Shown here: piece by piece, positions 1-7,926 of the stretch
Layout: each line of letters starts with the position of its first letter
How positions within the stretch are numbered: the stretch's first letter is position 1
NCBI RefSeq assembly: GCF_019396355.1
Contig: NZ_JAHKRK010000056.1
Location: forward strand, 1-37,424
Source of the DNA: Pseudonocardia nigra
GTDB taxonomy: Bacteria > Actinomycetota > Actinomycetes > Mycobacteriales > Pseudonocardiaceae
Direction: 5' to 3'
Length of the DNA stretch: 37,424 nucleotides
The notes under the pieces: generated by a model
Seen by the model: only the letters and a program-made list of their open reading frames with translations
Database searches by the model: none
What the model was told of the DNA's origin: nothing
Program-made: the position numbers and the translations under genes

Positions 1-8
1 GCGACACC

Positions 9-48
9 GCGACGGCCGGTGCGGAGGACGCTCCGCACCGGCCGTCGC
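9..48. terminator. Perfect 18-bp hairpin
   Basis: GCGACGGCCGGTGCGGAG (9-26) is followed by the loop GACG and its exact reverse complement (31-48). It is probably the terminator of a gene left of the window. There is no T-run after it, which is common for actinobacterial terminators. Confidence 0.7.
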
Positions 49-104
49 CGTTCGCGATCGCATACGAGTTCGGCGAACGCCCCCACCGGCACGGACCGCA
101 GGCC

Positions 105-110
105 TACCGT
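105..110 (+). promoter_or_regulatory. Leaderless -10 box of the EspG-like gene
   Basis: TACCGT ends 6 nt before the GTG at 117, so transcription should begin at or next to the start codon. No Shine-Dalgarno sequence lies upstream. It supports the GTG start. Confidence 0.5.
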
Positions 111-116
111 CGCCGC

Positions 117-914
117 GTGACCGAGCAGGCCCCCGCCCTGGCCCCCCCGACGGCCCACCGCCACGTCCTCACCGCCGTCGAGTTCGACGTGCTGTGGGAA
201 CGGCTCCGGCTCGGCCCGACCCCCGTCGTCCTGCGGCTGGAGTCGCCGGGCCGTACCCACACCGAGCGGCGCGCGATCGAGGCCGTCGGATGGCAGGCGC
301 TGCGCGAGCGCGGGCTCGCCGGCCCGTCCGGCCCCGACCCCGAGCTCGCCCGGCTGCTGCATCTGCTCAGCAGGCCGGTCCAGCAGCTCGAGCTGCGCGC
401 CTGGTGGGGCCGCAGCGTCCGCGCGGTGGCGGCCGGGCAGCCGGGCACGGGCGCACTCGCCGTCCGGCAGGACGCCACGGTGACGATCGAGCCGTGCGGC
501 TCGCTGCCGTCGGCGTTGCTCGGCGTGCTCCCTCCGGCCCGCCCCGGGCCCGGACGGGCGGCCACCGTCCCCACCGACGTGCTCGCGGCGGCGACGGCCG
601 CGCCCACCGGTGGGATCCGGGCGGCCCTCGTCGCCCGGGACGTGACGCCGACCGAGGCGGGGCTGCTGGCGCGGATGCTGCGCGGGGTCGAGGGCCGCGC
701 GCAGATCGTGGCGCTCACCGCCGACCGGTGGGGGGTGCTGCGCCGGGCCGGCGGCGTGCTGGGCGTGCTCGACGGCCCGCGCGGGCGCTACGCGATGAGC
801 CGCTCCGTCGGGGAGGACGGCACCGAGTGGACGACGGTGGCACCGACCGACGTGCGAAGGCTGCGGCACCGGGTGGCGGAGCTGCTCGAGGGGCCGGGCG
901 GACGGCCGGACTGA
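117..914 (+). CDS. EspG family ESX secretion-associated protein
   Basis: 265-residue soluble protein with no signal peptide or membrane segment. The opening FDVLWERLRLG..PVVLRLESPGRT, the central LHLLSRPVQQLELRAW and the following strand-rich region match the EspG family, and the length is typical. EspG proteins are cytosolic chaperones that bind PE-PPE or similar heterodimers and deliver them to type VII (ESX) secretion. No ESX core genes or PE/PPE/WXG100 partner are visible here, so the gene is either an orphan or lies at the edge of an ESX locus to the left. The GTG start is supported by a TACCGT box 6 nt upstream and a strong terminator just before that. Assignment is from family resemblance; the client is unknown. 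Confidence 0.75.
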   Translation: MTEQAPALAPPTAHRHVLTAVEFDVLWERLRLGPTPVVLRLESPGRTHTERRAIEAVGWQALRERGLAGPSGPDPELARLLHLLSRPVQQLELRAWWGRSVRAVAAGQPGTGALAVRQDATVTIEPCGSLPSALLGVLPPARPGPGRAATVPTDVLAAATAAPTGGIRAALVARDVTPTEAGLLARMLRGVEGRAQIVALTADRWGVLRRAGGVLGVLDGPRGRYAMSRSVGEDGTEWTTVAPTDVRRLRHRVAELLEGPGGRPD

Positions 915-945
915 CGGGCCGCCCGACGCCGGGTGGAAGCGCGCT

Positions 946-1002
946 GATCAAGGCACTGCTGTCGCCCGGAATCGATCCAGGAGCGACGTCAGCGCCTTGA
1001 TC
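946..1002. repeat. Inverted repeat GATCAAGGC ... GCCTTGATC
   Basis: Perfect 9-bp arms (946-954 and 994-1002) lie between the EspG-like gene and the convergent small membrane protein gene. Inner pairings CTG/CAG and TCGC/GCGA allow a long interrupted hairpin. Its place between convergent genes suggests a bidirectional terminator or an intergenic repeat element. The rest of 915-1051 shows nothing else. Confidence 0.45.
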
Positions 1003-1051
1003 GCGGCCCATCCGGCCCCAGATGGACAAAACGTCGTTCCCCGGCGGGCGC

Positions 1052-1414
1052 TCAGCTCGGGAGCGCGCCCCGCGTGAGGCCGCGCCCGGCGACGGCACCG
1101 GCCACCCCCGCCACGACCGTGACGCCGGCGAGCAGGATCGCCACCAACCCGAGCCCGCCGATGAGCAGCCCGATCCCCGCCGAGGCGACGCCGACCGCGA
1201 GGCCGGTCCGCGCAACGGCAGGTCCGGTGCGGCCGCGGGTCACCACCCGGGCGGCGCCCGCCGTCAGCAGGATCGCGAGGAGCCCGCTGAGCGGCGCGAG
1301 GAGGGCGGTGGGCGGGAGGACGAGGTAGGCGGCGTCGTCCACGAGCTGCGCGCCTGCCCCGGCGAGCAGCACGGCGCCGATCGGGATCTGGGACGTGGCC
1401 TGCTTGATGCTCAT
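1052..1414 (-). CDS. Small membrane protein, unknown function
   Basis: 120 residues, almost all hydrophobic. About four membrane segments can be drawn: IPIGAVLLAGAGAQLV, VLPPTALLAPLSGLLAILLTA, AVGVASAGIGLLIGGLGLVAIL, and AGVTVVAGVAGAVAG. A short basic stretch (RVVTRGRTG) forms the central loop. No catalytic motif is seen and I do not recognise the family. The ATG at 1414 is preceded at 6 nt by CACGAT, a plausible leaderless -10 box; GGAGG lies too close to the ATG to serve as a normal ribosome binding site. It stands alone between the EspG-like gene and lpdA. Confidence 0.6.
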   Translation of the reverse strand: MSIKQATSQIPIGAVLLAGAGAQLVDDAAYLVLPPTALLAPLSGLLAILLTAGAARVVTRGRTGPAVARTGLAVGVASAGIGLLIGGLGLVAILLAGVTVVAGVAGAVAGRGLTRGALPS

Positions 1415-1420
1415 GCCTCC

Positions 1421-1426
1421 ATCGTG
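1421..1426 (-). promoter_or_regulatory. Possible leaderless -10 box of the small membrane protein
   Basis: On the minus strand CACGAT ends 6 nt before the ATG at 1414, the spacing seen at many other starts in this window. Confidence 0.35.
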
Positions 1427-1484
1427 CGCGCCGTGCGGCGCGCCGGGATCGGGGATGACCCGGACCCGTCCCGGAATCCCGGGA

Positions 1485-2888
1485 TCAGTCGAGGTCGCCG
1501 TGGCGCATCAGCTGCCGGCCCGCCTCCGTGATCGACCCGGACAGCGACGGGTAGACCGAGAACGTGTGAGCCAGGTCGGCCACCGTGAGGCCGTTCTGCA
1601 CGGCCAGCGCGATCGGCAGGATGAGCTCGCTCGCCACCGGGGCCACGACCACGCCGCCGACGACGACACCGGTGGCCGGGCGGCAGAACAGCTTGACGAA
1701 GCCGCGGCGCAGGCCCTGCATCTTGGCCCGCGGGTTCGTCGAGAGCGGCAGCATGATCGTGCGCGCGGGCACCTCACCCGCGTCGATCGCGCGCTGGCTG
1801 ATGCCGACGGTGGCGATCTCCGGGCGCGTGAACACGGCGGCGGCCACCGTCTTCAGCTTGATCGGCGCGACGCCCTCGCCCAGCGCGTGCCACATCGCGA
1901 TCCGGCCCTGCATGGCCGCGACGGAGGCGAGCATCAGCACGCCGGTGCAGTCGCCCGCGGCGTAGACGCCGGGCACCGACGTGCGGGAGACCCGGTCGAC
2001 CGGGATGAAGCCGCCGCGGTCGGTCTCGACGCCGATCTTCTCCAGGCCCAGGTCGGTGGTGTTGGGCACGGACCCGACGGTCATCAGCGCGTGCGACCCG
2101 GTGACGGTGCGCCCGTCGGCGAGCTCGATGACCACACCGTCGTCGGTGCGGCGCACGGCGTCGGCCCGGGCCTGGGAGAGGATCTCGACCCCGCGTTCGG
2201 CGAAGACGTCCTGCAGCACGGCGGCGGCATCGGCGTCCTCGCCGGGCAGCACCCGGTCGCGACTGGACACCAGTGTGACCCTCGCGCCCAGCTCCACGTA
2301 GGCCGACACGAACTCGGCCCCGGTGACGCCCGAGCCCACCACGACCAGATGTTCGGGGAGCTCCTCGAGGTCGTAGAGCTGGCGCCAGGTGAGAATGCGT
2401 TCGCCGTCGGGCTCGGCGTCGCGCAGAACGCGCGGCGTGGCCCCGGTGGCGACGAGCACGACGTCGGCCGGCAGTTCCTCGCGCTCGCCGTCGGGCGTGA
2501 GCGCCTCGATCAGGTGGGGCGCCTCCTGCGACCGCTCCCCGACGAAGCACGCGGTGCCGCGGATGATGCGCACGCCCTCGCGCTCGACGCGCGCCCGCAC
2601 GTCGGCGGACTGGGCGAGGGCGAGGCCCTTGACGCGGCCGTGCACGGTCGGCAGGTCGACGCCGATGGCCTGGCGGTCGGCGGTGACGCCGAGGTCGGGG
2701 GCCCGGTGCATGTCCACCCGGATGCCAGCCGAGGAGATGAAGGTCTTGGACGGGACGCAGTCGTCGAGCACGCACGCGCCGCCCATGCCGTCCCGTTCGA
2801 CGACGGTGACGTCGCTGCCGTGCTGTGCCGCCACCAGGGCCGCCTCGTAGCCGGCCGGTCCGCCGCCCATGATCACGATGCGCGTCAC
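1485..2888 (-). CDS. NAD(P)H-quinone dehydrogenase of the flavoprotein disulfide reductase family (LpdA-like)
   Basis: 467 residues. The FAD Rossmann motif GGGPAGYEA is at residues 8-16, GGACVLDDCVPSKTF at 36-50, the NAD-binding VVGSGVTGAEF in the middle, the second FAD motif VYAAGDCTG, and a dimerisation domain ending in YPSLSGSITEA. The sequence follows M. tuberculosis LpdA (Rv3303c), a lipoamide-dehydrogenase relative that reduces quinones rather than lipoamide. The usual catalytic His of the C-terminal His-Glu dyad is Tyr446 here, which argues against true lipoamide dehydrogenase activity. Unusually, both Cys39 and Cys44 of a C-x4-C pair are present. The GTG start has GGGAGG about 9 nt upstream. 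It heads the Rv3303c-like segment and is divergent from the next gene. Confidence 0.9.
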   Translation of the reverse strand: MTRIVIMGGGPAGYEAALVAAQHGSDVTVVERDGMGGACVLDDCVPSKTFISSAGIRVDMHRAPDLGVTADRQAIGVDLPTVHGRVKGLALAQSADVRARVEREGVRIIRGTACFVGERSQEAPHLIEALTPDGEREELPADVVLVATGATPRVLRDAEPDGERILTWRQLYDLEELPEHLVVVGSGVTGAEFVSAYVELGARVTLVSSRDRVLPGEDADAAAVLQDVFAERGVEILSQARADAVRRTDDGVVIELADGRTVTGSHALMTVGSVPNTTDLGLEKIGVETDRGGFIPVDRVSRTSVPGVYAAGDCTGVLMLASVAAMQGRIAMWHALGEGVAPIKLKTVAAAVFTRPEIATVGISQRAIDAGEVPARTIMLPLSTNPRAKMQGLRRGFVKLFCRPATGVVVGGVVVAPVASELILPIALAVQNGLTVADLAHTFSVYPSLSGSITEAGRQLMRHGDLD

Positions 2889-2949
2889 CGACAGACGCCT
2901 CCCTCTGCAGTCGGGGTTCCCCGATCACGGTACGCGGGGGCCCGCGCAC

Positions 2950-2955
2950 TACCCT
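2950..2955 (+). promoter_or_regulatory. Leaderless -10 box, gamma-glutamylcyclotransferase-like gene
   Basis: TACCCT ends 6 nt before the GTG at 2962. It decides this start over in-frame ATGs further upstream, which would lie inside the divergent promoter region. Confidence 0.5.
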
Positions 2956-2961
2956 GGCCCG

Positions 2962-3411
2962 GTGCCGCTGTACGCCGCCTACGGGTCGAACATGGATCCC
3001 GCGCAGATGAAGGAGCGTGCTCCGCACTCGCCGATGGCGGGGACGGGCTGGCTCATGGGCTGGCGGCTGACCTTCGGCGGCGAGGACTACGGCTGGGAGG
3101 GTGCGCTCTCCACCGTCGTCGAGGACCCGGGCTCGCAGGTGTTCGTGGTGCTCTACGACGTCTCCGAGCTGGACGCCCCGCAGCTCGACCGCTGGGAGGG
3201 CGGCGAGCTGGGGCTCCACAAGAAGCTGCGGCTGCGCGTGCACACGCTCGACGGGGACGCCCTGGCCTGGATCTACGTGCTCAACGACTACGAGGGCGGG
3301 CTGCCCAGTGCCCGGTACCTCGGCGTGATCGCCGATGCCGCGGAGCGGGCGGGCGCGCCGGACGACTACGTCTCCGCGCTGCGCAACAAGCCGAGCCGCA
3401 AGTCGTACTGA
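2962..3411 (+). CDS. Gamma-glutamylcyclotransferase-like protein (Rv3304-position gene)
   Basis: 149 residues from the GTG at 2962. The family signature YAAYGSNM is at residues 4-11 and forms the substrate-binding loop. LDRWEGGE at 75-82 carries Glu79 at the place of the general acid/base of this fold. The family releases 5-oxoproline from gamma-glutamyl amines or peptides, but many bacterial members have no known substrate. It follows lpdA divergently, as Rv3304 follows Rv3303c in M. tuberculosis. A longer reading from 2869 is in frame, but its N-terminus is not family-like and overlaps lpdA. Confidence 0.75.
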   Translation: MPLYAAYGSNMDPAQMKERAPHSPMAGTGWLMGWRLTFGGEDYGWEGALSTVVEDPGSQVFVVLYDVSELDAPQLDRWEGGELGLHKKLRLRVHTLDGDALAWIYVLNDYEGGLPSARYLGVIADAAERAGAPDDYVSALRNKPSRKSY

Positions 3412-3445
3412 ACGGACGGGCACCGCCCTGGCGAAATCGCCGCGG

Positions 3446-3475
3446 TTTCGTTGGCGCATCGCGGGCTTTCGCTTT
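3446..3475. promoter_or_regulatory. Candidate DeoR operator, plus-strand sugar operon
   Basis: TTTCG occurs at 3446-3450 and again at 3467-3471 (within CTTTCGCTT), 21 bp apart, so both face the same side of the helix. An upstream CGAAA (3433-3437) makes an inverted repeat with the first TTTCG. The CTTTCGCTT box lies 12 nt before the -35 element, exactly as at the deoR promoter. TTTCGnTT motifs are typical operators of DeoR-family regulators. Confidence 0.6.
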
Positions 3476-3486
3476 GTTGCTCACTG

Positions 3487-3516
3487 TTGACCATTGATTT
3501 GTGGTCGGCCTACTCT
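3487..3516 (+). promoter_or_regulatory. Promoter of the plus-strand sugar ABC operon
   Basis: TTGACC (3487-3492), an 18-nt spacer and TACTCT (3511-3516). Transcription should start near 3523, leaving about 48 nt of leader with the ribosome binding site AGGTGG before the ATG at 3571. Confidence 0.65.
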
Positions 3517-3570
3517 CGCCGCCGATGCAGCACGGTCGCTGCGGGACCCGGACCACATCGAGGTGGACAT

Positions 3571-4539
3571 ATGTCGAGCAGGCCCGCCCTGCGTGCAGTT
3601 ACGGGCCTCGCGGTGGCGGGGATGTTCCTCGCCGCCTGCAGCGAGGGCGATCCCATCACTTCCGACGCCGGCGGTGGGGGCGGCGGCCAGATCGACTCGA
3701 TCGGGTTGATGGTCCAGGACCTCAGCAATCCCTTCTTCCAGTCGATGGCCAACGGCGTGGAATCGGCGGCGACCGAAATCGGCGCCACCGTCAACGTACT
3801 GGACGGCAGGCAGGACCTCGGCGCCCAGAACGAGCAGATCGACACGCTCATCCAGCAGCAGATCGACGTCCTGCTGATCAACGCCGTGGATTCCGAGGGC
3901 ATCGGTCCGGCCGTGGAGCGGGCCAAGGGTGCGGGAATCACGGTGGTCGCTATCGACGTCACCGCTCGCGGCGCCCAGGCCACCGTCACCCTGGACAACG
4001 CCCAGGCGGGCGAGGTGGCGTGCACCCATCTCGCGGAGCAGATCGGCGGCAGCGGCAACATCCTGCTCGTCGACGGCACCCCCATCTCCTCGGTGCAGGA
4101 CCGCGTTCGGGGCTGCAAGGCCGCGCTGGAACAGAACTACCCCGGCATCGCGATCGTCGCCCAGCAGAGCGGCGACAACGGCCGCGCGGAGGCGCTGACC
4201 CTGACCACGGACATGCTCACCGCGAACCCGGACGTCGTGGGCATCTTCGGCATCAACGACCCGAGCGCGCTCGGCGCGACCCTCGCCGCGCAGCAGGCCG
4301 GATACACCGACCTGGTCATCGTGGGGGTCGACGCGTCGCCGGAGGCGGTGGCCGAGCTGGAGAAGCCCGACTCGATGTTCCAGGGTTCAGCGGCGCAGGA
4401 CCCCAACACGCAGGGCGCGATCGCGCTGGAGATGGCGCAGAAGCTCTTCGCGGGTGAGCCGCTGGAGCAGGAGACGGTCCTCGTCCCCACCGAGTTCATC
4501 TCGCGGGACAACCTCGCCGACTACGAAGGCTGGAAGTAG
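3571..4539 (+). CDS. Sugar ABC transporter substrate-binding lipoprotein (RbsB-like)
   Basis: 322 residues. A signal peptide ends in the lipobox FLAAC with Cys23 as lipid anchor, followed by an acidic/Gly-rich linker. The mature part begins IGLMVQDLSNPFFQSMANGVE, the classic start of periplasmic-binding-protein type I sugar receptors, and carries QIDVLLINAVDSEG and VVGIFGINDPSALGA, the hinge and ligand-facing strands of ribose/galactose-type binders. It captures a pentose or hexose outside the membrane and hands it to the permease at 6078. The ATG at 3571 is chosen because AGGTGG lies 5 nt upstream and the signal peptide begins there. It is first in a three-gene operon with a strong promoter and a candidate DeoR operator. 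The exact sugar cannot be read from sequence. Confidence 0.88.
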   Translation: MSSRPALRAVTGLAVAGMFLAACSEGDPITSDAGGGGGGQIDSIGLMVQDLSNPFFQSMANGVESAATEIGATVNVLDGRQDLGAQNEQIDTLIQQQIDVLLINAVDSEGIGPAVERAKGAGITVVAIDVTARGAQATVTLDNAQAGEVACTHLAEQIGGSGNILLVDGTPISSVQDRVRGCKAALEQNYPGIAIVAQQSGDNGRAEALTLTTDMLTANPDVVGIFGINDPSALGATLAAQQAGYTDLVIVGVDASPEAVAELEKPDSMFQGSAAQDPNTQGAIALEMAQKLFAGEPLEQETVLVPTEFISRDNLADYEGWK

Positions 4540-4557
4540 CGGGAGCGGACCGCGGAG

Positions 4558-6081
4558 ATGGCCCGCAGCGACGCCCTCCTGCGCATGGAGGGGATCACCA
4601 AGGCCTTCGGCGGGGTGCCCGCGCTGCGCGGTGTCGACTTCGACCTGCGCCCCGGTGAGGTGCACGCCCTGATGGGCGAGAACGGGGCCGGCAAGTCCAC
4701 GCTGATGAAGGTGCTGGCCGGCGTCCACCAGCCGGACGCCGGGACGATCCGGCTCGACGGCGAAGCGGTGACGATCACGTCCCCGCGCCGGGCCACCGAC
4801 CTCGGCGTGGCGATCATCCATCAGGAGCTGAACACCGTCCCGGACCTCACCGTCGCCGAGAACCTCGCCCTGGGCGCGGAGCCGCGGACGCGGTTCGGCA
4901 GCCTGGACCGCCGCCGGGTCCTCGACGACGCCAGTACCAAGCTCGAGCGCATCCGCGCATCCGTCGACCCCCGGCTCCCGATGCGGCGCCTCAGCGTCGG
5001 TCAGCAGCAGATGGTCGAGATCGCGCGGGCACTGGCGGAGGACGCGCGGATCCTGGTGCTCGACGAGCCCACGGCGGCTCTGTCCAGCAGCGAGGCCCGG
5101 CAGCTGTTCGCGCTCATCGACGAGATGCGCGCGTCGGGGATCGGCCTGGTCTACATCAGCCACCGGATGGAGGAGGTCTGGGAGCTCGCGGACCGGGTCA
5201 CCGTCTTCCGCGACGGCCGATCGGTGGGCACGAGCCTGCGGGCGGAGCTCAGCCCGGAGCAGGTCGTCAACCGGATGATCGGCCGGGACGTGGAGGACCT
5301 CTACGTCCGCACCGACCACGCGCCGGGCGAGGTCGTGCTCTCCGTCGAAGGGCTCACCGACGGGGCCGGCATCGGACCGGTCGACCTCGAGCTGCGCGCG
5401 GGCGAGGTCGTCGGCATGGTCGGGCTCGTGGGGGCGGGACGCACCGAGATCGCCCGCATGATCTTCGGAGCCGATCCCGCCCGCGGCGGGTCGGTCACGC
5501 TCGACGGGCGGCGCCTGGACGGGCGCTCCCCCAGCTCCAGTGTCCGGGACGGGATCGGGCTGCTGCCCGAGAGCCGCAAGGAGCAGGCGCTGTTCCCGGC
5601 GATGTCCGTCCGCGACAACATCGTCGCCTCGACGTTGGACCGCCTCACCCGGCTCGGCGTGCTGCGCAACCGCGCCGCCGCGGACGTGGCCCGCACGCAG
5701 ATGGACGCGCTCAGCGTGCGCAGCACGTCGGCGGCGCAGGAGGTGCAGCACCTCTCGGGCGGCAACCAGCAGAAGGTGGTGCTGGGGCGCTGGCTCGCGG
5801 TGGGGCCGCGCGTACTGATCCTCGACGAGCCCACCCGCGGCGTCGACATTGGGGCCAAGCAGGAGATCTACCGGATCATCAACGAGCAGGCCGGGGCGGG
5901 CACCGCCGTGCTCGTGGTGTCCTCCGACCTTCCCGAGGCCCTGGGCATCAGCGACCGGGTCCTCGTCGTCCGGGGCGGACGCATCGTCGCCGACCTCGAC
6001 CGCTCGGAGGCCACCGAGGAGGCCGTCATGCTCCACGCCACGGGCGTCGCGGCGACGAAGGACGGGGGAACGCAGGGATGA
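4558..6081 (+). CDS. Sugar ABC transporter ATPase with two nucleotide-binding domains (RbsA/MglA-like)
   Basis: 507 residues with tandem ABC domains. Domain 1 has Walker A GENGAGKST at 40-48, LSVGQQQMVEIARAL as signature region and ILVLDEPTAAL as Walker B. Domain 2 has a degenerate Walker A (GLVGAGRTE, no lysine), then LSGGNQQKVVLGRWL and ILDEPTRGVDIGAK. Loss of the second P-loop lysine is normal for the CUT2 family, in which one polypeptide replaces two ATPases. It powers import with the permease at 6078, whose start overlaps its stop (ATGA). The ATG is 18 nt after the lipoprotein gene with GGAG close upstream. Confidence 0.92.
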   Translation: MARSDALLRMEGITKAFGGVPALRGVDFDLRPGEVHALMGENGAGKSTLMKVLAGVHQPDAGTIRLDGEAVTITSPRRATDLGVAIIHQELNTVPDLTVAENLALGAEPRTRFGSLDRRRVLDDASTKLERIRASVDPRLPMRRLSVGQQQMVEIARALAEDARILVLDEPTAALSSSEARQLFALIDEMRASGIGLVYISHRMEEVWELADRVTVFRDGRSVGTSLRAELSPEQVVNRMIGRDVEDLYVRTDHAPGEVVLSVEGLTDGAGIGPVDLELRAGEVVGMVGLVGAGRTEIARMIFGADPARGGSVTLDGRRLDGRSPSSSVRDGIGLLPESRKEQALFPAMSVRDNIVASTLDRLTRLGVLRNRAAADVARTQMDALSVRSTSAAQEVQHLSGGNQQKVVLGRWLAVGPRVLILDEPTRGVDIGAKQEIYRIINEQAGAGTAVLVVSSDLPEALGISDRVLVVRGGRIVADLDRSEATEEAVMLHATGVAATKDGGTQG

Positions 6082-7076
6082 CGCAGACCGCGCGGGGCGA
6101 GGCGGGGGTCGGGACGGCTGTGACGGACCGCCGCCGGATCCGGTTCGCCCAGATCTGGGACCGCTACGGCATCCTCGCGGTGCTACTGCTGCTCGTCGTC
6201 CTGATGGCCGTGATCGCGCCGAACTTCTGGAGCCTCAGCAACGGCTTCAACGTGGCGCGGGCCGTGTCGATCAACGCGGTGCTCGCCGCGGGCATGACGG
6301 TGGTGATCCTCACCGGCGGCATCGACCTGTCCGTCGGGTCGATCGTCGGGCTGGCGGGCGTCTCGTCGATCATGTTGTGGAACAGCGGTGCGCCGCCCCT
6401 CATCGCCGTCCTCGGCGGCGTCGTCGTCGGCGCCGCGGCAGGCCTGCTCAACGGGCTGCTCATCGCCTACCTCGCCCTGCCGGCGTTCATCGTCACCCTG
6501 GGCGCGCTCACCTACCTGCGAGGCACTGCCTACGCGCTGACCGACGCCCAACCGCTCATCGCCGACGGCCAGCTCGGCTTCCGGCTACTGGGCAACGGGA
6601 ACCTCGCGGGCATCCCGTCGCCGGTCGTCGTCATGATCGTCACCTATGTCGTCGTCTGGTTCATCCTCGAGCGGACGCGCTTCGGCAGGCACGTGTACGC
6701 CGTCGGCGGCAACGTCGAGGCCGCCCGGCTGGCCGGCATCAAGGTGAAACGGGTCCTGGTGCGGGTCTACGTCATCGCCGGGCTCACCGCCGGGCTGGCC
6801 GGGGTGATGTTCGCGGCGCGCGTGGAGTCCGGGCAGCCCCGGGCGGGCGAGGGGTACGAGCTGGACGCGATCGCCGCCGTGGTGCTCGGCGGCACGAGCC
6901 TCGCAGGCGGCCGGGGGCGCATCTACGGCACGTTCATCGGGGCCCTGATCATCGGCGTCCTGAGCAACGGCCTGGTCCTGATGAACGTGCCCTTCTTTAC
7001 GCAGCTGATCATCAAGGGCGCGGTCATCGTGCTGGCGGTCGCGTTGGACAGCCTCAAGAACTGGCGCTCCCGCTGA
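6078..7076 (+). CDS. Sugar ABC transporter permease (RbsC-like)
   Basis: 332 residues, BPD_transp_2/RbsC type, with a basic cytosolic N-terminus and about 8-10 hydrophobic helices. ILTGGIDLSVGSIVGLAG and AIAAVVLGGTSLAGGRGRI are the conserved signatures of this family and mark the interface with the ATPase. One permease gene in this operon implies a homodimeric channel. The start overlaps the ATPase stop by 4 bp. Its last 23 bp overlap the 3' end of the convergent epimerase-like gene. Confidence 0.92.
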   Translation: MTQTARGEAGVGTAVTDRRRIRFAQIWDRYGILAVLLLLVVLMAVIAPNFWSLSNGFNVARAVSINAVLAAGMTVVILTGGIDLSVGSIVGLAGVSSIMLWNSGAPPLIAVLGGVVVGAAAGLLNGLLIAYLALPAFIVTLGALTYLRGTAYALTDAQPLIADGQLGFRLLGNGNLAGIPSPVVVMIVTYVVVWFILERTRFGRHVYAVGGNVEAARLAGIKVKRVLVRVYVIAGLTAGLAGVMFAARVESGQPRAGEGYELDAIAAVVLGGTSLAGGRGRIYGTFIGALIIGVLSNGLVLMNVPFFTQLIIKGAVIVLAVALDSLKNWRSR

Positions 7077-7926
7077 GGCCTTCGCGGGTGAACGCGAGCG
7101 CGTCCTTCGCGAGAGTGACGTTGTCCTCCCACAGGTTGCGCCAGATCGCGAGCGAGCCCGACAGCGTCGGGTGCACGACCTCGGAGGAGAACGACTCGAA
7201 CGTCACCGTCCCGTCGTAGCCGACCTCCCGCAGCGCGGTGAAGAACTCCTGCCACGGGACGGACCCGGTGCCCAGCGCGCCGCGGTGGGACTCCCCGACG
7301 TGCACGTACCCGAGCTTCCCCGCGGCCGCCGCCGCCCGGACGGCCTCGGTGAAGGAGTGCTCCTCGATGTTCATGTGGTAGGTGTCCAGATGTGCCACGA
7401 CGTTCGGCCGGTCCACCACCGCGATGTAGTCCAGCGTCTGCTGCACCGTGTTGATCACGTTCGTCTCGTAGCGGTTGCAGAACTCCAGCCCGAGCCGGAT
7501 CCCGGAGTCCGCGGCCCGGTCGGCCAGCCAGACGATCGTCTCCTGCGAGTTGGCGAGCCCGCGCTCGGTGGGCGGCGCGGCGTACTTGCCGAGCCGGGAG
7601 TAGATGACACCGCAGAGGATCTCGCCACCGACGTCGCGGACCAGGTCCAGCGCCTGGGCCAGCCGCGCCCGCCCGCGGGCAACCACCTCGGGGTCCTCGC
7701 TGGAGACGTCCGTGGACTCGTCGAGGCCGAGCGAGGCACTCGCCTTGAGGCCGTACTCGGCGAGCAGCCGCGCGGTCAGGTCCGAGTCGAACGCGGCGGG
7801 GTCGATCGCGGCGAGCTCGATCAGGTCGTACCCGGCCGCTGCCGAACTCGAGATGGCGTGCCGGGCCTCCTCAGGGGACCAGCCCCCGGTCCAGACCAGC
7901 GCATGGACGCCGTGGGTGATGCTCAC
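7054..7926 (-). CDS. Sugar isomerase/epimerase TIM barrel, ketose 3-epimerase-like
   Basis: 290 residues from the GTG at 7926 (GVHALVWTG...). Conserved barrel motifs resemble D-tagatose/D-psicose 3-epimerases: LEFCNRYETNVINTVQQTL, VVAHLDTYHMNIEE, VHVGESHRGALGTGSVPW and GTVTFESF. These supply the Glu, Asp, His and Glu ligands of the catalytic metal. It probably interconverts a ketose at C3 after uptake by the neighbouring transporters, though the wider AP-endonuclease-2 fold family also includes inositol and keto-sugar enzymes. It is the last gene of the minus-strand operon and overlaps the preceding permease by 4 bp (GTGA). No sugar kinase or dehydrogenase is in the operon. Confidence 0.8.
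   Translation of the reverse strand: MSITHGVHALVWTGGWSPEEARHAISSSAAAGYDLIELAAIDPAAFDSDLTARLLAEYGLKASASLGLDESTDVSSEDPEVVARGRARLAQALDLVRDVGGEILCGVIYSRLGKYAAPPTERGLANSQETIVWLADRAADSGIRLGLEFCNRYETNVINTVQQTLDYIAVVDRPNVVAHLDTYHMNIEEHSFTEAVRAAAAAGKLGYVHVGESHRGALGTGSVPWQEFFTALREVGYDGTVTFESFSSEVVHPTLSGSLAIWRNLWEDNVTLAKDALAFTREGLSGSASS

Noticed and set aside
1395..3497. 700-codon open frame on the plus strand
   Set aside because: It is antisense to lpdA, with Gly/Arg/His-rich composition and no family motifs; G+C-rich codon bias opens shadow frames.
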